DNA from: Sycobia sp. Sy_11
Taxonomy: Eukaryota; Arthropoda; Insecta; Hymenoptera; Epichrysomallidae
Assembly (NCBI GenBank): GCA_018907035.1
Contig: JACCIC010000034.1
Coordinates: 2,972,501-3,036,500 of the forward strand
DNA length: 64,000 bases
Reading direction: 5' to 3'
Both the position numbers and the translations under genes were made by a program. The notes under the pieces were generated by a model. That model worked only from the letters and a program-made list of their open reading frames with translations, did no database searches and was not told the DNA's origin. This document shows, piece after piece, positions 47,647-60,930 of this stretch. Each line of letters opens with the position of its first letter. Within the stretch, counting starts at the first letter, position 1.

Positions 47647-49189
47647 TAAAATATAGTAATTTAAAATATAGTAACTAATCTTCTAGCTACAAAATATTTA
47701 CTTATAAATAAAATAAAAACTATGAAAATTTTGATATATATACTAACAAAATTTTCAATTTTTATATTTTGATATTTGATACATTGATCTTTAATTGTTT
47801 TTAATTCTTTTCTTTTATCATCGAGACTTGATAATTTGGTATTTGTGTTTGACTTATACCTTTTCCAATATGAGCTAAACAAACTATACGGGCTATGTCT
47901 TGTGTGATTAATGTACTTACTGGAATTGGGTTATTTTAATCATAATGGCTATTAGAAAAATGTAACCCTCTATAGTCCAATCTAAAGTTAAGTTCAAACC
48001 ATAAGTTCACCAACTCTAAGCTCGCAAATCTCAATCCTACCACCTTGCATATAAACGCCAAACTTACAAACTATAAACCAATAATATAGTCATAATCTCA
48101 ATTTTCGAAATACAAATATAAAATTAGCAAATCTCCATGAAAATGCAGTTTTGTGAAAACATATTATAATTTTCTACAAATTCAAATATGTTGATAATAA
48201 AAATCTTTAGTAAAAATAAGAGTAGAAAATACTAGGCTCTTGTAGAATAGTACAAGCACAAATGAGTCTCTATATTTATTTATTTATATAATATGATATC
48301 AATGTTTCGACCATTTCCAATAGGATTATTATGGTTGCTATCAAGACAAGAACTCTATGATAATAATTTATAATTCATATATATTTTGTAAATCAAAATA
48401 TATAAGGCAATATTAATAGAAATATTCGCAGTTTGAACTGTTCGTGAATCATTATTGTCAAAAATTTGTAATAAGATGTATACAATGTGAAATATGAATT
48501 ATTAACTATTATCATATCACATTGCCTCAAAAAACTTTTTACAAAGGTATCGGTTACAAAAGTTTTTTTTCCCTAATAAGAATTTATCCTCCCAAATCCA
48601 TTTTACAGAATATATTGGAACAATTTTTAAAATACTAATCTATATTTTAAATATTTATTTTCTTATTCGATAAAAATTAATTAATTCTTAGATATTTTTA
48701 ACAAAATCATCAGTCTTCAATTATATATTACAATCCAATAGTTTAATTTATACAAAAATTTTACAAGGAATCTATTATTGATGTACTCAATCATTGTATT
48801 GTACTAATCATTGTATTCATTAATCAAATATGCCATACTCGCGAATGACAAACGATGTAAACGATACAAATAATTAAGATTTATAAACAAGTTTTCTAAG
48901 TTTTCAGAATTTTCCAATAAGAACGACTCACGCAGTCTTCTTATATAAAGATCCGTAATAGTTAGTGTTTCTTTTCGCAAATGGTCTTTTTATGTCATTA
49001 TTTTTAATTTATTTTTATTTAAATAATAACAGGTATGAACTTTTCAGATTCATTTACAAATAGTTTAGGCTTATGTGCCTATAATTTTTTGCGTATAGAG
49101 TAGTTTATTGAAATATAAATTATTATAGAATCTGAACACAGCTTTTCAATTCAATATGATTATATTGAATAAAAAAGTTTAAAAAAATA
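47642..49189. other. AT-rich stretch, nothing recognised
   Basis: No supported feature in 1.5 kb. Confidence 0.55.
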
Positions 49190-49437
49190 CAAATGTAATT
49201 ATTATCATTATCCTTCTTTTTGTTATTGTTATTGTTGTTGTAGTTGTTGATGATGATGATGATATGTTCTTATTATCGTCGAAGTCATCGTAGTTGTTCT
49301 TGTTTTTGGTAGTTCTCGAGGCTGTCGTTTTTGTTGTTCTTATTTTTGTTGTTGTTATTGTTCTTGTTGTTGTTTTTCTTCTTCTTCTACTTCTTGTTTT
49401 TGTTCTTGTTATTGTTCTTTCTTCAGGCATTTATTAC
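49190..49437. repeat. Imperfect trinucleotide tract (GTT/CTT/ATT, GAT)
   Basis: Nearly 250 bp of degenerate three-base periodic sequence rich in TTG, TTC and TTA units, with a (GAT)5 stretch near 49249-49263. The Thr/Arg/Lys/Asp-rich minus-strand frame (49430-49179) is its translation. Confidence 0.8.
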
Positions 49438-51640
49438 TTCTAAGCATATATTACTTTGATTTCTGCTAATAAAGAAAAAAGAGATTGTGAAAGTAATAAA
49501 AAAAATACCTCACCTTTAATCCCATATAAATTGAAAGTATTATATAAGAAAAACAAAACCAAAATTATGAAACTAACAGTATATATGGCAAGGGATTGCT
49601 TCAGGCTGGTTTATATAATTCAAATTTGCCTACGGTGTGTGACAGTACACCTTGAAAACTGCTATTTTCATAATGACTATAATGTTAATCTTCGAAATGG
49701 TCGAAACGTTGGCATTATAAGGTGTTGGAATATATAAATTCATAATTGTCTTGTCTTACCTTTATACTAATATTATTACTACTATTACAGGACAATAAAA
49801 TAATCATGATCAACATTGGTGTCTTTTTATAGTTATAGATTACCGTATCTTACGAATTTGACGTGGCGGAACCACCTCTGGGTTCACCTCATCGAAATCC
49901 TTCAAAATATCGGAAACTCTAATTTATTTTACTAAAGATAAGTCAAAATTTATTTATTTTATTATTAAAATTTTGTTGACCTATGTAGATTCGAGAAAAG
50001 CGAATAAAATGTTTTGAATGCCAAAGCAACTATTATATAATATTTCCTCGTAAATCTTTTCATCGAGGAACTTTACAAATCGTCGAAATTGACCTTTACA
50101 ATCGACGCAGCGTCGAGATAGGTTTACACCTGCGACGCTTATATTTTATACGCAGACTACGATATAATTACACCGCATTGAAACGCTAACGTATATATAT
50201 AGTAATTAGCCAGAACGCTTTTAAGAACGTTATTACCCTTCCGACGGAAAGATCCATTTGGGTCTGTGCCACTATGCTATACCTTGTATGACGATATTGA
50301 TTAAATTTGCGCGGCCAACCCTGCGCACGCATACATATATACGATCATTATTAAAACGACTACTGAGAGTCGGGAACGTACGTAACATTGGGAGGGCCGT
50401 AATGATAATGATAAATCGACTGCGTGCTCAATATATATATACCGATATCGACTACCGCATCAGCCTTCGTCCGATCCGATGAGAATTGATTTACAGATAT
50501 ATGCGGTTGCGCGCACTGTCCTCCGCCATATAATCCTCCGAAAGCTTTGTATAGCCGTATAAACGCTTATCGCATCTTGATTTACTTCTCGCGGGCAATA
50601 TAAGAAAGTTCGAGCAGTTCATCCCTTCTCTTCCGCGTCCCCACCTAATACATACGAAAACACACGCCCGCACACACACATATGTGACCACGAGCATAGC
50701 AATAACGCAGCCGGTAAAATATCTTTATGACTTCGAGCCGCGCGCGCGTACAGATCTATCCGCGAATATTGTCGCTCGTCCTCGAATAAATTCAATTTAT
50801 TGGACCAATACTTCATATCTCTTAGCTGAATAAGTAAACCCAAGAAAAAGTATTAAAATCCCCGAGGATACTTTATTAGGGTCTATTCACTTACTATATT
50901 CCCTCTATATTACTCGTACAGATTCGAACTGTACTTATTTGGAACATTTATTTTAAGAGATTTTTGAGGTCGTGTCGGATGATCTGATGAATTTTGGATA
51001 TATATATATATATATATATAAAATTTTGATTTTACATTCTTGAAAAAATGATCTACATTTAATCTTAAAATCTTTATAAAAATCTTAAAAATTAAAGATT
51101 ATTCTTCAAGAATAATTAATACGAAAAAATGGTGACACATAACCTACAAACTAAATTGACAAATACTTTCAGCCGTTGGTTTATTATTCATGAAAATAGA
51201 ATTAGATAATGATATATAATCGGATGCTATATATAATGACATTTCGACTATCGTTCATAATCACCAACACAGAAGTTGAAATACAAAAATTACTACTAAA
51301 ATATAATAAAAATAAAAATAAAAAATATATTGTTATTTGGAAAGGATAAGAATGTAATATGCATCTGTTTGTAAAAATAAAATTTAGATTTTGAAAATTT
51401 AAATCAATCAATCAATAGTTATTCTACTTTAAATACTGAAGCCATAATAATTCCGACCATGCAAGAACAAATGATGATCGTATAATTCTTAAGGTACTAA
51501 GTTATCTAAAATAGGCTTAAATTAGTAAAAAAATCATATATATTGACTAATAGTACTCTTATTATCAACTATTTAAAATAAGTTTCTCAATATCTGATAT
51601 CAATAATAATATATAATTAATACAGGGCTTCAAATGAACG
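49438..51640. other. AT-rich to mixed stretch, nothing recognised
   Basis: A moderately GC-richer patch lies at 50090-50800. A short AT array lies at 50999-51020. No gene or repeat family is recognised. Confidence 0.5.
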
Positions 51641-52340
51641 CCAAGATTGTGTTTTATTAAAGAAAAACCACACCGTCTCGAGTTAGTCCTCTAAACGTTC
51701 GATAATGTAGCTTTTTCGCATTTTATATGATTTAAAGCTCTCGCGCCCCGGCATAAGCTCGAAAGTAAACGATGTAATCTGGAGTTGATTGATGGATCGA
51801 ATGGTGAGCGCTCATCCTCGTTTCCTCTCTCCCTCACTTTTAGGTTATATATATATATATATGTACAAGCGTGCAAATGAACCGTTAATGCGCGAAGCAC
51901 AATTTTTCGTGATTTATTCTCAGAGGAGGAGGGGCTCCGATGCTCGAGGTCGGGACGATAAAAATAATCCGGGACAGCGGACGCTCGCACGGACGACAAA
52001 TGAATCAAAGTAACGCGCGCGCGCCCGTGCGACCTGCCAGCGGCAAAATCTCCGACGGCTTAATTAAAGGAGTGCGCATGCACTTGTCGTTACTCCCGTT
52101 TTCTTTTTATAATGCGCATATAGATTCTCCGGAGCTCTATACGCACTCGTTGGGGAGAGAGATAGAGAGGGAGGAAAAGGGCAAGGGTCTACGAAAAAGC
52201 ACGTCGCGAATTTTTTTCCCCACGAAGTGACTGCGAAATAAATCGAAACAAGAGGTTGAAAGAGAGGAAGAGAGCGAGAGAAAGAAAGAGAGAAAGAGAG
52301 TAAGCGGGGGTGAGGAGGAGATGCAGAAACGCAAACAAAA
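51641..52340. other. CpG-rich block
   Basis: GC-rich DNA with a purine-rich GA tract at 52155-52330 and a short AT array near 51847. The overlapping frames show no domain. Confidence 0.5.
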
Positions 52341-52783
52341 CATCCAGGGTTGAATTTATCGTGGGCTTAAATGTCTCGTTCCATGCGTTTCTTTTTTCTC
52401 CATCGTCTGCCTTGGAAAACAGCGATTAAAATCGTTCAGTATGTATGTTATACTTATATCAACACTATAGTATGCAACTTATAGAATTATATTTAAGTGT
52501 TCACGAATATATTTCATAGATTTAAACAAATTACTATATTTATTCTTATCGATATATATTATTTGTGGAGTGTACTATATTTCTTATAGGAAACTGAATT
52601 TGAGGATTATAATAAATATTATAAATATATTTATTAGAAATTAAAATATACAAAGCTTATACTATCGTTTAGGTATGATGAATTTTATAATATTGGAATT
52701 TCAAAAAATATCATTTTTTGAATCGCGAATTTAAAAAATTAATCGAAAATCTGAATACATGATGTAAAAATAGTAAGTATACT
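52341..52783. other. AT-rich stretch, nothing recognised
   Basis: No supported feature. Confidence 0.55.
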
Positions 52784-52879
52784 AATAAACTATATAATAA
52801 ACTTATAAGATTTAAAAGTAATAAATATAATAATAAACTATATAATAAACTTATAAGATTTAAAAATAATAAATATAAT
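52784..52879. repeat. 48-bp tandem duplication, one mismatch
   Basis: Two head-to-tail 48-bp copies beginning AATAAACTATATAATAAACT differ at a single base (G versus A at unit position 35), so the duplication is recent. Confidence 0.9.
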
Positions 52880-53160
52880 ACGTAACTATATCATTTTTTA
52901 CTTGTATATTACAATTCTTGTTAATTTATGCATTTACAGATAAGCTCAGCGACAAAGTTGCAAATGGCGCGTGTATATTACTTTCGAGCTCACCGAATTT
53001 GCAGATTTACGTATTTTTTCTTTTTTAATCTTGTAGCCTGGATTATGCAGTTGGGCAAAAATTTATAATCCCGATGGCATTAATTTTGGCAGACAGGTAC
53101 AGCCGTTATATGTACACGACACGATGCTTAACATCAACTGCCGGTAAATTCATTTTTACA

Positions 53161-53500
53161 AATTCATAATTTTCGCGAAATTACGCCGGGCCTCGTCTCG
53201 AATACGAAGAATAATTTTTCTTCCTCCTTCAGCTACCCCGCCTCCCTTGCCTGCTCATCCTCGAAAGTTTCGCGTGCGCAGGGCGCGCGTGCGCGCGCGT
53301 GTATTATAACTTTACGATCGAGTGCGCTTTCGTCGGATTTTTATCGCGATATTCACGGCTTCGCGCAAATACCGCGTGAGAGTCAAAAATCCGCTTCTTT
53401 TTTTTCCTCGATGCTTTTCGCCTTTTCTCTTCTTCTCCATCTTTCACTCTCGTAAAGCGAGACGTCGGAGCATTATATAGGCGCGCCTCTCCCCAAATGT
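53161..53500. other. CpG-rich block
   Basis: CG-dense segment including a (CG)n-like run near 53280-53300. No gene is recognised. The preceding 52880-53160 is AT-rich and empty. Confidence 0.5.
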
Positions 53501-53550
53501 TCGTCTATTTTAACGTTGCTCCGCTCGTCGGATTTTTGAGGGAACTGAAA

Positions 53551-53563
53551 CTCTCTCTCTCTG

Positions 53564-53631
<68 letters not shown>

Positions 53632-53655
53632 TCTCTCTCTCTCTCTCTGTCTGTC
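53551..53655. repeat. (CT)n microsatellite, ~105 bp
   Basis: The longest CT array in the window, with a few GT, CC and TA interruptions. The Ser-Leu and Arg-Glu frames here are its translations. Confidence 0.95.
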
Positions 53656-54025
53656 TATATATATAAATCCACGTGCGACTGCCATTAAGGGAAACATGCG
53701 ATTATGTTTTATTTTTCTGTTTATGCATTTGATGGTTTTGTCACCGTTGTTAAGCTGATTTATTCGATGATTTCTCGGTAAAATTTTTATGTAGTATTAT
53801 TCTTTTTTTTAACTGAGAACAAAATTATGAGTGCAAGCGTTTTAAAGGAGAGAAGACGCTCGTAAATTTTGCGTTCTTTTAAAAATTTATTTAAATCGTT
53901 TGGCTTTGTAGAAAATTAAATATTTCCATACTTTTTTTATACTTTATAATATGTCGTTTGTATCCAGATCATTAAATTTGAATTTCAATTTAAAATATAA
54001 AGGAATGCGAAAAAATGTTTTACGC
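53656..54025. other. AT-rich stretch, nothing recognised
   Basis: No supported feature. Confidence 0.55.
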
Positions 54026-54098
54026 GCACACGCACACGAACACGCATACACGCACACACACACACACACATACGCACACATACGCGCGCGCGCGCGCA

Positions 54099-54137
<39 letters not shown>
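54026..54137. repeat. (CA)n-(CG)n-(TA)n compound microsatellite
   Basis: Imperfect CA, then CG, then a pure TA array from about 54101. Confidence 0.9.
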
Positions 54138-54142
<5 letters not shown>

Positions 54143-54290
54143 TCTAAAATATAAAATAAGTTTTTTATCTGTTTTAGGAAAGCAATAACGTATATAAATT
54201 TACTCCTTTTGATTTCTCATTTCTAAACAAATGCTCGTGTGGAAAATTCACGATAACGCGATTGCTCGCAAAGCGAGGAATAATTCATGA

Positions 54291-54292
<2 letters not shown>

Positions 54293-54350
<58 letters not shown>
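54293..54350. repeat. (AT)29 microsatellite
   Basis: Pure AT array. Confidence 0.95.
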
Positions 54351-54352
<2 letters not shown>

Positions 54353-56270
54353 ACTATGCCTGAACTAACTCAATCAGCACGACACAATATTAACGAGTAA
54401 AAATATGCAAACAAATGTACGGCGAGTGTCAATTCAACAACTGGCGTAAGCGCAGTTAAGACTCAAGGGCGAGCAAATTTGTTCTTTTTTTTGTATTAAA
54501 TATTGCAAATTCGCGCGTCTCTGGTACTAATAAATCATTGGTGCCTTGCTCGCGGACGTGCGTTTTTTTTGTCGTTGTTGCAAATTGCCTCCCGCATTAG
54601 CGCGCACGTGCCTCGCCATTCGTCACGCGAGGTCGGGATTAATTTTACTATGCTGATTTCCCACTGGTCTTTCACCCCTTCGCCGGATTGCAGCCGGGAA
54701 AGAAAGTTTGTCAATTGGAAATTCTTCAGGTAAAACTGTCGTTACATGTTTGACGAATTTCCGTTTCCTCCCTTTTTATTTCTCATATTCTATGTCTACG
54801 TTTCAGAGGCTATTATAATGTAATTTCCTGATTTTTCATTTATGGGGAATTAGAGGAAAATGTCTGTCGATTTTCCATTACGTAAATTTATTATTGTATC
54901 GTAATGATGAGCGGTGCACAAATTTCACAATGATAGATCTCTCTCTTCCCACATACGTTCTGAAGACCGAATTTTGAAAAAATGTACAATATGTTATATT
55001 TCATATGTTTATTTTTAACCATAAATATTAAAATAAATGTAAGCTTAATAAGCATAATAAGCTTCGATTTTCAGTATTATCTTTATGTATTTTAAATTTT
55101 ATATTTTTCTTACTTCATGGCAATATATGAGATATTATCATAAAAAAAATTTTGTTTAATCTTCCCATTACAGATTTACGACTTTTTACAGAACTTTACC
55201 CGTTTCAGTAAAAAAACGCCTATTTTCACCTAAGGTATTTTTAAAATTTTTATTACAAAAATGTCTTACTTTAATGGTTTATGAATTATCATTAATTTAC
55301 AAAGCAATGAAATGAAATATATTTTTTATTTAAATAACTATTTTTAAAGGTTACTACAGAAAAGATTTAAAAATTAATAATTTAGTTTATTTAATTTTTA
55401 CAGATCTTATCTTTATTCTATTAAAGTTTTCTTATTTACGTTATGCGCGCTTTACGTTTAAAATTACTTTTAATTTTGTTACAAAATGAAGAATTATTTA
55501 GAAATGATTAAATATGTTCTTTTTTTATTTAGAAATGATCAGTTTTATCTTGATAAAATTTTAACATTTATACTAATTTTTCAATTAAACATTCGAATCG
55601 GTAATTCGCCAAATGGAACGTGAAAGTTAAACAGGCTAAATATCGTTACAGTGTTCGGACTGCGAACATGCACGAGTAATTGTATTAACATCGACGTTTA
55701 CTAATTATTTGAAAAGAATACACTTTTAAAATTAACATTATTATATTTAATATTACCATTTGACTGATGAAGAGAGTCTGACTTTTTTCTATCAATTATA
55801 GTTCTTTAAAAATATTATATATTATAAAATAAAGTTCTTAACTACTAGGTTTTCCTGCATTTACCTTAATTGCTCATAAAAATTTAATAATAAGTTTCTA
55901 AATTTTTCATGCTAACAATATATACAAAATTGGCAATAGTATCTATACGGACGAACATGTTTTACAAATTTTACAAATTTATTAATTTTTTATCGTTAAT
56001 GTAAATTTCACGGTTTTGGAATTCAAAATTTCGTTTGCGTATTTAACTAATTTGATGCTTTTCGAAATGTAATCATAAATTAATCAATGCAATTTGCATT
56101 TCAGTTTGTATTTTACGCTTTGTTGAGATGGTGGTAATTGTGTTCATATGGCACGATATATTTATTTATTAATGAAAAATTAATAATTAAAAAATTCATT
56201 TTTCTTATACATACGAAAGAGATTTTAAGAGCTATACTTATGGTAACCTCAACTAAAAATGAAGATTGTT
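54351..56270. other. Small GC-rich patch then AT-rich DNA
   Basis: 54500-54730 is GC-richer with one 76-codon frame of no known family. From 54740 on it is AT-rich and empty. Confidence 0.5.
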
Positions 56271-56650
56271 TAATAAAATGATTTGTTGGGATAAGCGTCT
56301 TTCGCAGCTCCATGGGCAATCGAGTGCATAATTTGTCGTTTGACTACAGTTTCGTACTTGGCGCTCCGATCGAGGAAGAACACGCGCCCAAACGCAGTTT
56401 CTTTAGATACACGCCATCCTTTCCCAAATATTTCACCATCCACACAATCCCAGAGATAACAATGGCTTCTTAATCTATGTATATTACAGAGAGCCGGAGA
56501 GGTTGGCAGCGGTCGCTCGGCTCCTCCATTATATTCCCGCGGAGTTGCGCGAAAGACGAAGCGTCCCGTTGTGCCATTAATATACACGCAGCGTCGCATA
56601 ATAGCCCGGACAGGGACGAGCAAAACACGACGAGGCCGATGGGCTCCCAT

Positions 56651-56716
<66 letters not shown>

Positions 56717-57470
56717 TATATATACCTGCCGCGCGGGCGCGCGAAAGGCGCAGCGGGCCGCTTTTTGCGCGCGGTCGCCTTATCGTCGCGCCACGGCTCC
56801 GCGCGAATTAAAGGCGTGTCGTCGTTGGCTGCTTCGACTCGAGGGTAATACTCGAGGGTGGGTGGTTCGGAGGGGAGGCCGGCCACCGCGGGGTAAACGA
56901 ACCGCGGCGATCGATCGATCGCACGCGGTCGCTTAAGTTCGTGGTCGGCGGGGCGTGTGGCTAATTACCCGGCGAAATCGGCCCGTGTAACTCGCGCCAA
57001 GCCCCATCCGCCCCCTTTCCCGTAGCGCTGACGTATCTCCTTGCGAAACTAATTGCGCCGAGAGCCAAGTGTCCTTTGAACCGGTGGACAAGGGGGGGAT
57101 CGGCGGTGTGGGGATTTCAATGGCGAGGCAGAGATCTCGAAGGTAGACGCGGCTGAGCGGACGTACATAAGTCCCTCTTTCTTCTTGCAGCCATTTATAC
57201 CCCTTTCATCGCTTAATGCATATACGTATAGCCAGTTTGCCTTTGATGCGCTCCCCGCGTAAATTATCAAGCTCCAGGTGCTAGTCTCTCTGTGATATAT
57301 GTGATATATAGAATATATTCTATAGTGTGTGTGTATAGAACGGGACACTGAATGAGCATATGTCAGTTTGATCGTATTCTATATATGTAGGATGGGGGCG
57401 GCACGCTCATTAACGAGGTGGAGGGCCGTGTTTCCATGTGTTTGATTACGCCATGAATTTGTAGAGTATT
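56271..57470. other. CpG-rich block with long (TG)n array
   Basis: CG-dense block interrupted by a pure TG array at 56652-56715. Distinct short words include a doubled CTCGAGGGT (56839, 56851) and a GATC-periodic palindrome near 56908. Frames of 99-126 codons overlap on both strands and have no domain. Confidence 0.55.
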
Positions 57471-57512
57471 CAAAGCTTATATACTCGAAATTTCTAACGA
57501 GATTTTTGCTAT

Positions 57513-57728
57513 CTATAGAATATTCGTGAGTGTAAATGAAATGAATAGGAAGATTTCTTTCTGTTCTGGGTATTGAAAGAAACAAAGATTCGAATTATAT
57601 GATGGACGATTCTTCCCTTGCGCATACTTTTTTTGCTTGGTAGACAATCCAATTCTATCTATACCAACCCTCGTTATAGGTACTTCTTGGCTTCTACTTC
57701 TATAAATGTCACCTAGTTTATGATACAT
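57513..57728 (-). CDS. Possible exon or decayed coding fragment, unknown
   Basis: The minus-strand ATG frame of 71 codons has an even, protein-like composition (KLGDIYRSRSQEVPITRVG at its start). A second minus-strand frame (57585-57379) continues in another register and ends with GNTALHLVNERAAPI, which is reminiscent of an ankyrin-repeat core. Together they might be one frameshifted fragment. Neither has a confirmed relative, and chance is a real alternative. Confidence 0.15.
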   Translation of the reverse strand: MYHKLGDIYRSRSQEVPITRVGIDRIGLSTKQKKYAQGKNRPSYNSNLCFFQYPEQKEIFLFISFTLTNIL

Positions 57729-57959
57729 TTTTTTGAATTATGAATCTATTGCTATAGGATGTTCATTCTATAACCTATTCACACATTTATTTTATACATT
57801 CTATAATTCCACCCACAGAAGTAAAATACAGTTCCATACAGCTGACCTTAAACTGGATTGAAATTATGCAAGCTAGATTTTTAAAAAAACTGAGACACAT
57901 ATACTGTCAGAACAATTTTATCATTGTATAATATAATATTAAATATAGCTGGGTGCCAC

Positions 57960-58234
57960 ACAATGGACATTTTTTCAATAAATAGCATAAACATACATAT
58001 TATTTCATAAATTATAAACATAGTGGTATAAATGCAATTATAAATAAAAAAAAATATTAAATAAATATATTATAATATCGAGATAAATAATAATATATAA
58101 AAATATTAAAACTACATATTTATTTTAGCATTCAATAACATACTTTTTTATTGCAGTTTTATTACTTACGTACATATTATTAATTAAAGAATGTCAATTT
58201 TTAGATTGTAATATATGGCAAAAATGTCCATTGT
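57960..58234. mobile_element. 275-bp MITE with 15-bp perfect TIRs
   Basis: ACAATGGACATTTTT (57960-57974) and AAAAATGTCCATTGT (58220-58234) are exact reverse complements enclosing about 245 bp of very AT-rich DNA without a frame. This is the usual form of a MITE. No target-site duplication is evident and no other copy was seen in the window, so the family is unknown. Confidence 0.6.
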
Positions 58235-58433
58235 ATAAATTTTCATTAGAAAATACGGATTTGAGAAACATTCTCACCAATCCACAGTCATTCTTTCCAC
58301 TTGGCTTTGTTGTATTAAAACAGATACATTTTCATAATTAAAAAGTAAAAGCAAAGTAGAAATATAACGTTTATTTAATCTATGCTTTACTCCTAACTTT
58401 TTAAATGAAAAATTTAATGAAAACATACAGGAG

Positions 58434-58535
58434 GTGTACTTGTTAAATATTGGATTGGAAAGTATAGCTGCACATATGTTCTATTCGGACTTATTTGAGA
58501 AGACGTTACGAGCTTACAACTATAATCTAATTTAA
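58434..58535 (+). CDS. Possible terminal exon, unknown
   Basis: After a CAG acceptor-like site (TACAG/GAGGTG) the plus-strand frame encodes about 33 residues, including LLNIGLESIAAHMFYSDLF, and stops at TAA 58533-58535. The register is open for a further ~20 codons upstream. Composition is protein-like in an AT-rich background. No family is recognised and no partner exon was found. Confidence 0.15.
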   Translation: MYLLNIGLESIAAHMFYSDLFEKTLRAYNYNLI

Positions 58536-58789
58536 AATTATCCTTGTTAATTGTATTATGTACTTTTATCCCGACTAAACACAGTAATTATTGCTATCTC
58601 ATTCATTTCTATTTTCCTATCAAAGTTTCCGAACAGAACGCTCGGTTATTATTTCCACATCATAGAAAATTAAAAATGATCGCTGAATCTAGGATCGAGT
58701 ATACGACATGAAAGTTGTTTCTGGATGAAGACGAAATACATATCTATATTTTAAAGCCTTACGTTATAAACACCACCATCAAACGTATC

Positions 58790-59010
58790 CAGCAAAACTT
58801 GCTTATAGAACGGTGAAGCATCTATAAAATCCTGCCTCCCGCCTCGTTCGTCGTGCTGACGGATCGATTATCGTCATTATATCGCCCGCTTTTCGTCGAC
58901 ACCTACGCGAGGCTGTTAACGCGGTCGACGCGATGCTTTATTATTACATGCACATATCTACATATATGATTATTAGGGAGAGCCAATGTGGCCGGGGTCT
59001 GGTTTATTTA

Positions 59011-59062
<52 letters not shown>

Positions 59063-59430
59063 GTCATGGATGTACTTTGTGCAAGCGAATTGCTGCCTAG
59101 AAAATGATTAAATATAAGGACTGTACTATAGAATGAAGGAAATCGTCGGTTCGACGCGAACAAATACAATGCGATCATCCAAAACGATCAGCGGAGAATA
59201 GAGGCAGATCGGGAAGAAGTTCAAGAGAATAAAAAGGTGGCTTTTGTTTTGTTCTCTTATCATTTCGCCGGAGCACTTACAATATAATGGTAAAGTGCGT
59301 AGGAGAGGGGAGGAAGAAAGCAGCGGCTTCGAGGGCTCGCTTATAATACCACGGAGGTGAGTATGAGGAGACAGAGGAAAAGAAGAGAAAAAGGACGAAG
59401 AGCGATTATCTATAAAGAGAAGAGGAAGTG
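58790..59430. other. Moderately GC-rich block with (TA)n
   Basis: TA array at 59013-59059 between CG-containing segments, and a purine-rich stretch at 59200-59430. No gene is recognised. Confidence 0.5.
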
Positions 59431-59633
59431 TACTGTAAAATCAATTTTTAATGATTTCTTTTTATCAGGTTCGTTGCATTTCATAGATATGTGCTGTTTT
59501 AAAATATTCGATTCTTAAAAAAATGAATTACTCAAACACAATGAGGAATTTATTTTAAATTTTACAGTTCCACTTAAATTTTCGAAAAAAATCTTCGATC
59601 ATTATAGTTGGTTTGTATTCTATCAAGTATAAA

Positions 59634-59635
<2 letters not shown>

Positions 59636-59679
<44 letters not shown>
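59636..59679. repeat. (AT)22 microsatellite
   Basis: Pure AT array. Confidence 0.95.
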
Positions 59680-59680
<1 letters not shown>

Positions 59681-60709
59681 ATGATTTTATTTCTATTTTT
59701 TATATGATCAATTTTCGACTTTACTGTGTTGTACTATTTGCAAAGCGTACTATATAATTTGGTACTTATTATTTGATAAAAAGAAAAATTTGGTTTATTC
59801 ATTATTTGAAGACTTTTGAGTGATAATAAATATCCTGTCAGTAAGGGATAAAATTTTACAGTCTGTTTGATTGTTATTTTTCATTTTATAAATCTTATAT
59901 ATAAATCTTCATTTTATAAATCTACTGCGTGCCAATATTTGAAATGCAACGTCATCAAGATTTTTAAGACGCTGATTCACGTTTCGATTACATATTCCAG
60001 TGTTATAATATTGATGAATCAATTTACCTTTCTTTTCAAAAATCAAATTTTCAACGTATATCGACATATATATTCTTTAGTATTGTATGTATAATGGAAA
60101 ACGAAAGTTCCTTAAAGGTTTCGAAAATGTCGCTTCGTTTTACAGCTTCTTGAGACCTTTACGAGTCAACATTTATGATATGTTTTTTCGCAGATCTTTA
60201 CGAATAACATAGACTATAACGTTATTATACACAATTGGTGAGGCGAAATGAGCAACGACAGGAGAGAGGGCATAGAAAAATATCACACGCGATTTCTTAA
60301 ATTTTCATTCTCCTTTACGTCGAGAATATACTCGTACATACAATAGTAATTTGTATATTTATATATGCATATTCTTTCTTTATCTACGATATAAATATCA
60401 GGCTGATGAAAGTCGATAATGTACAAATCGCACTTTTCTCATTTTCGACTAGGGAAGAACATCAGAAATGAGCGGGCTGTTTAGCTGAGCGTTATAAGGA
60501 TTGTGGACGAATGAAACGTACGCGATTCCCGTCGGTCTCATGCTTCGTATCCGAGACCTCTTGTTGGCTTTATATATACGTAAATTGACTGGAGTAAATG
60601 AGAAATCCTCAGCTGATGGAGAAACTTTCAAGGAAGAGTTTATCTTTATGTCATGCAAAGCAAACGTTGCTGCGGTTGTACAGACCTAGAGAGTTTAGGA
60701 AAATTCAAA
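59680..60709. other. AT-rich stretch, nothing recognised
   Basis: A small duplicated ATTTTATAAATCT word lies at 59883 and 59910. No gene. Confidence 0.55.
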
Positions 60710-60930
60710 GTCAGACAATTAAATAATGCGACCAATTTTATTTCTTGGCCTGTGGTAACACTGCGAATCTGTAACTCTGCCACCGTACTAGTAAATCCCT
60801 ATTCTCTCGATTGAAACCTTGACGACCCTTGCACGATCATTTCTTCGCCAGTTGTTTAGTGTTTTGTAACAATGCGCGAATAGTGCATGCCACGAAATTG
60901 AAACAGAGAAATTTAGAGCAACGGTGAGCG

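Noticed and set aside
49179..49430. 83-codon Thr/Arg/Lys-rich gene on the minus strand
   Set aside because: It is a translation of a degenerate trinucleotide tract.
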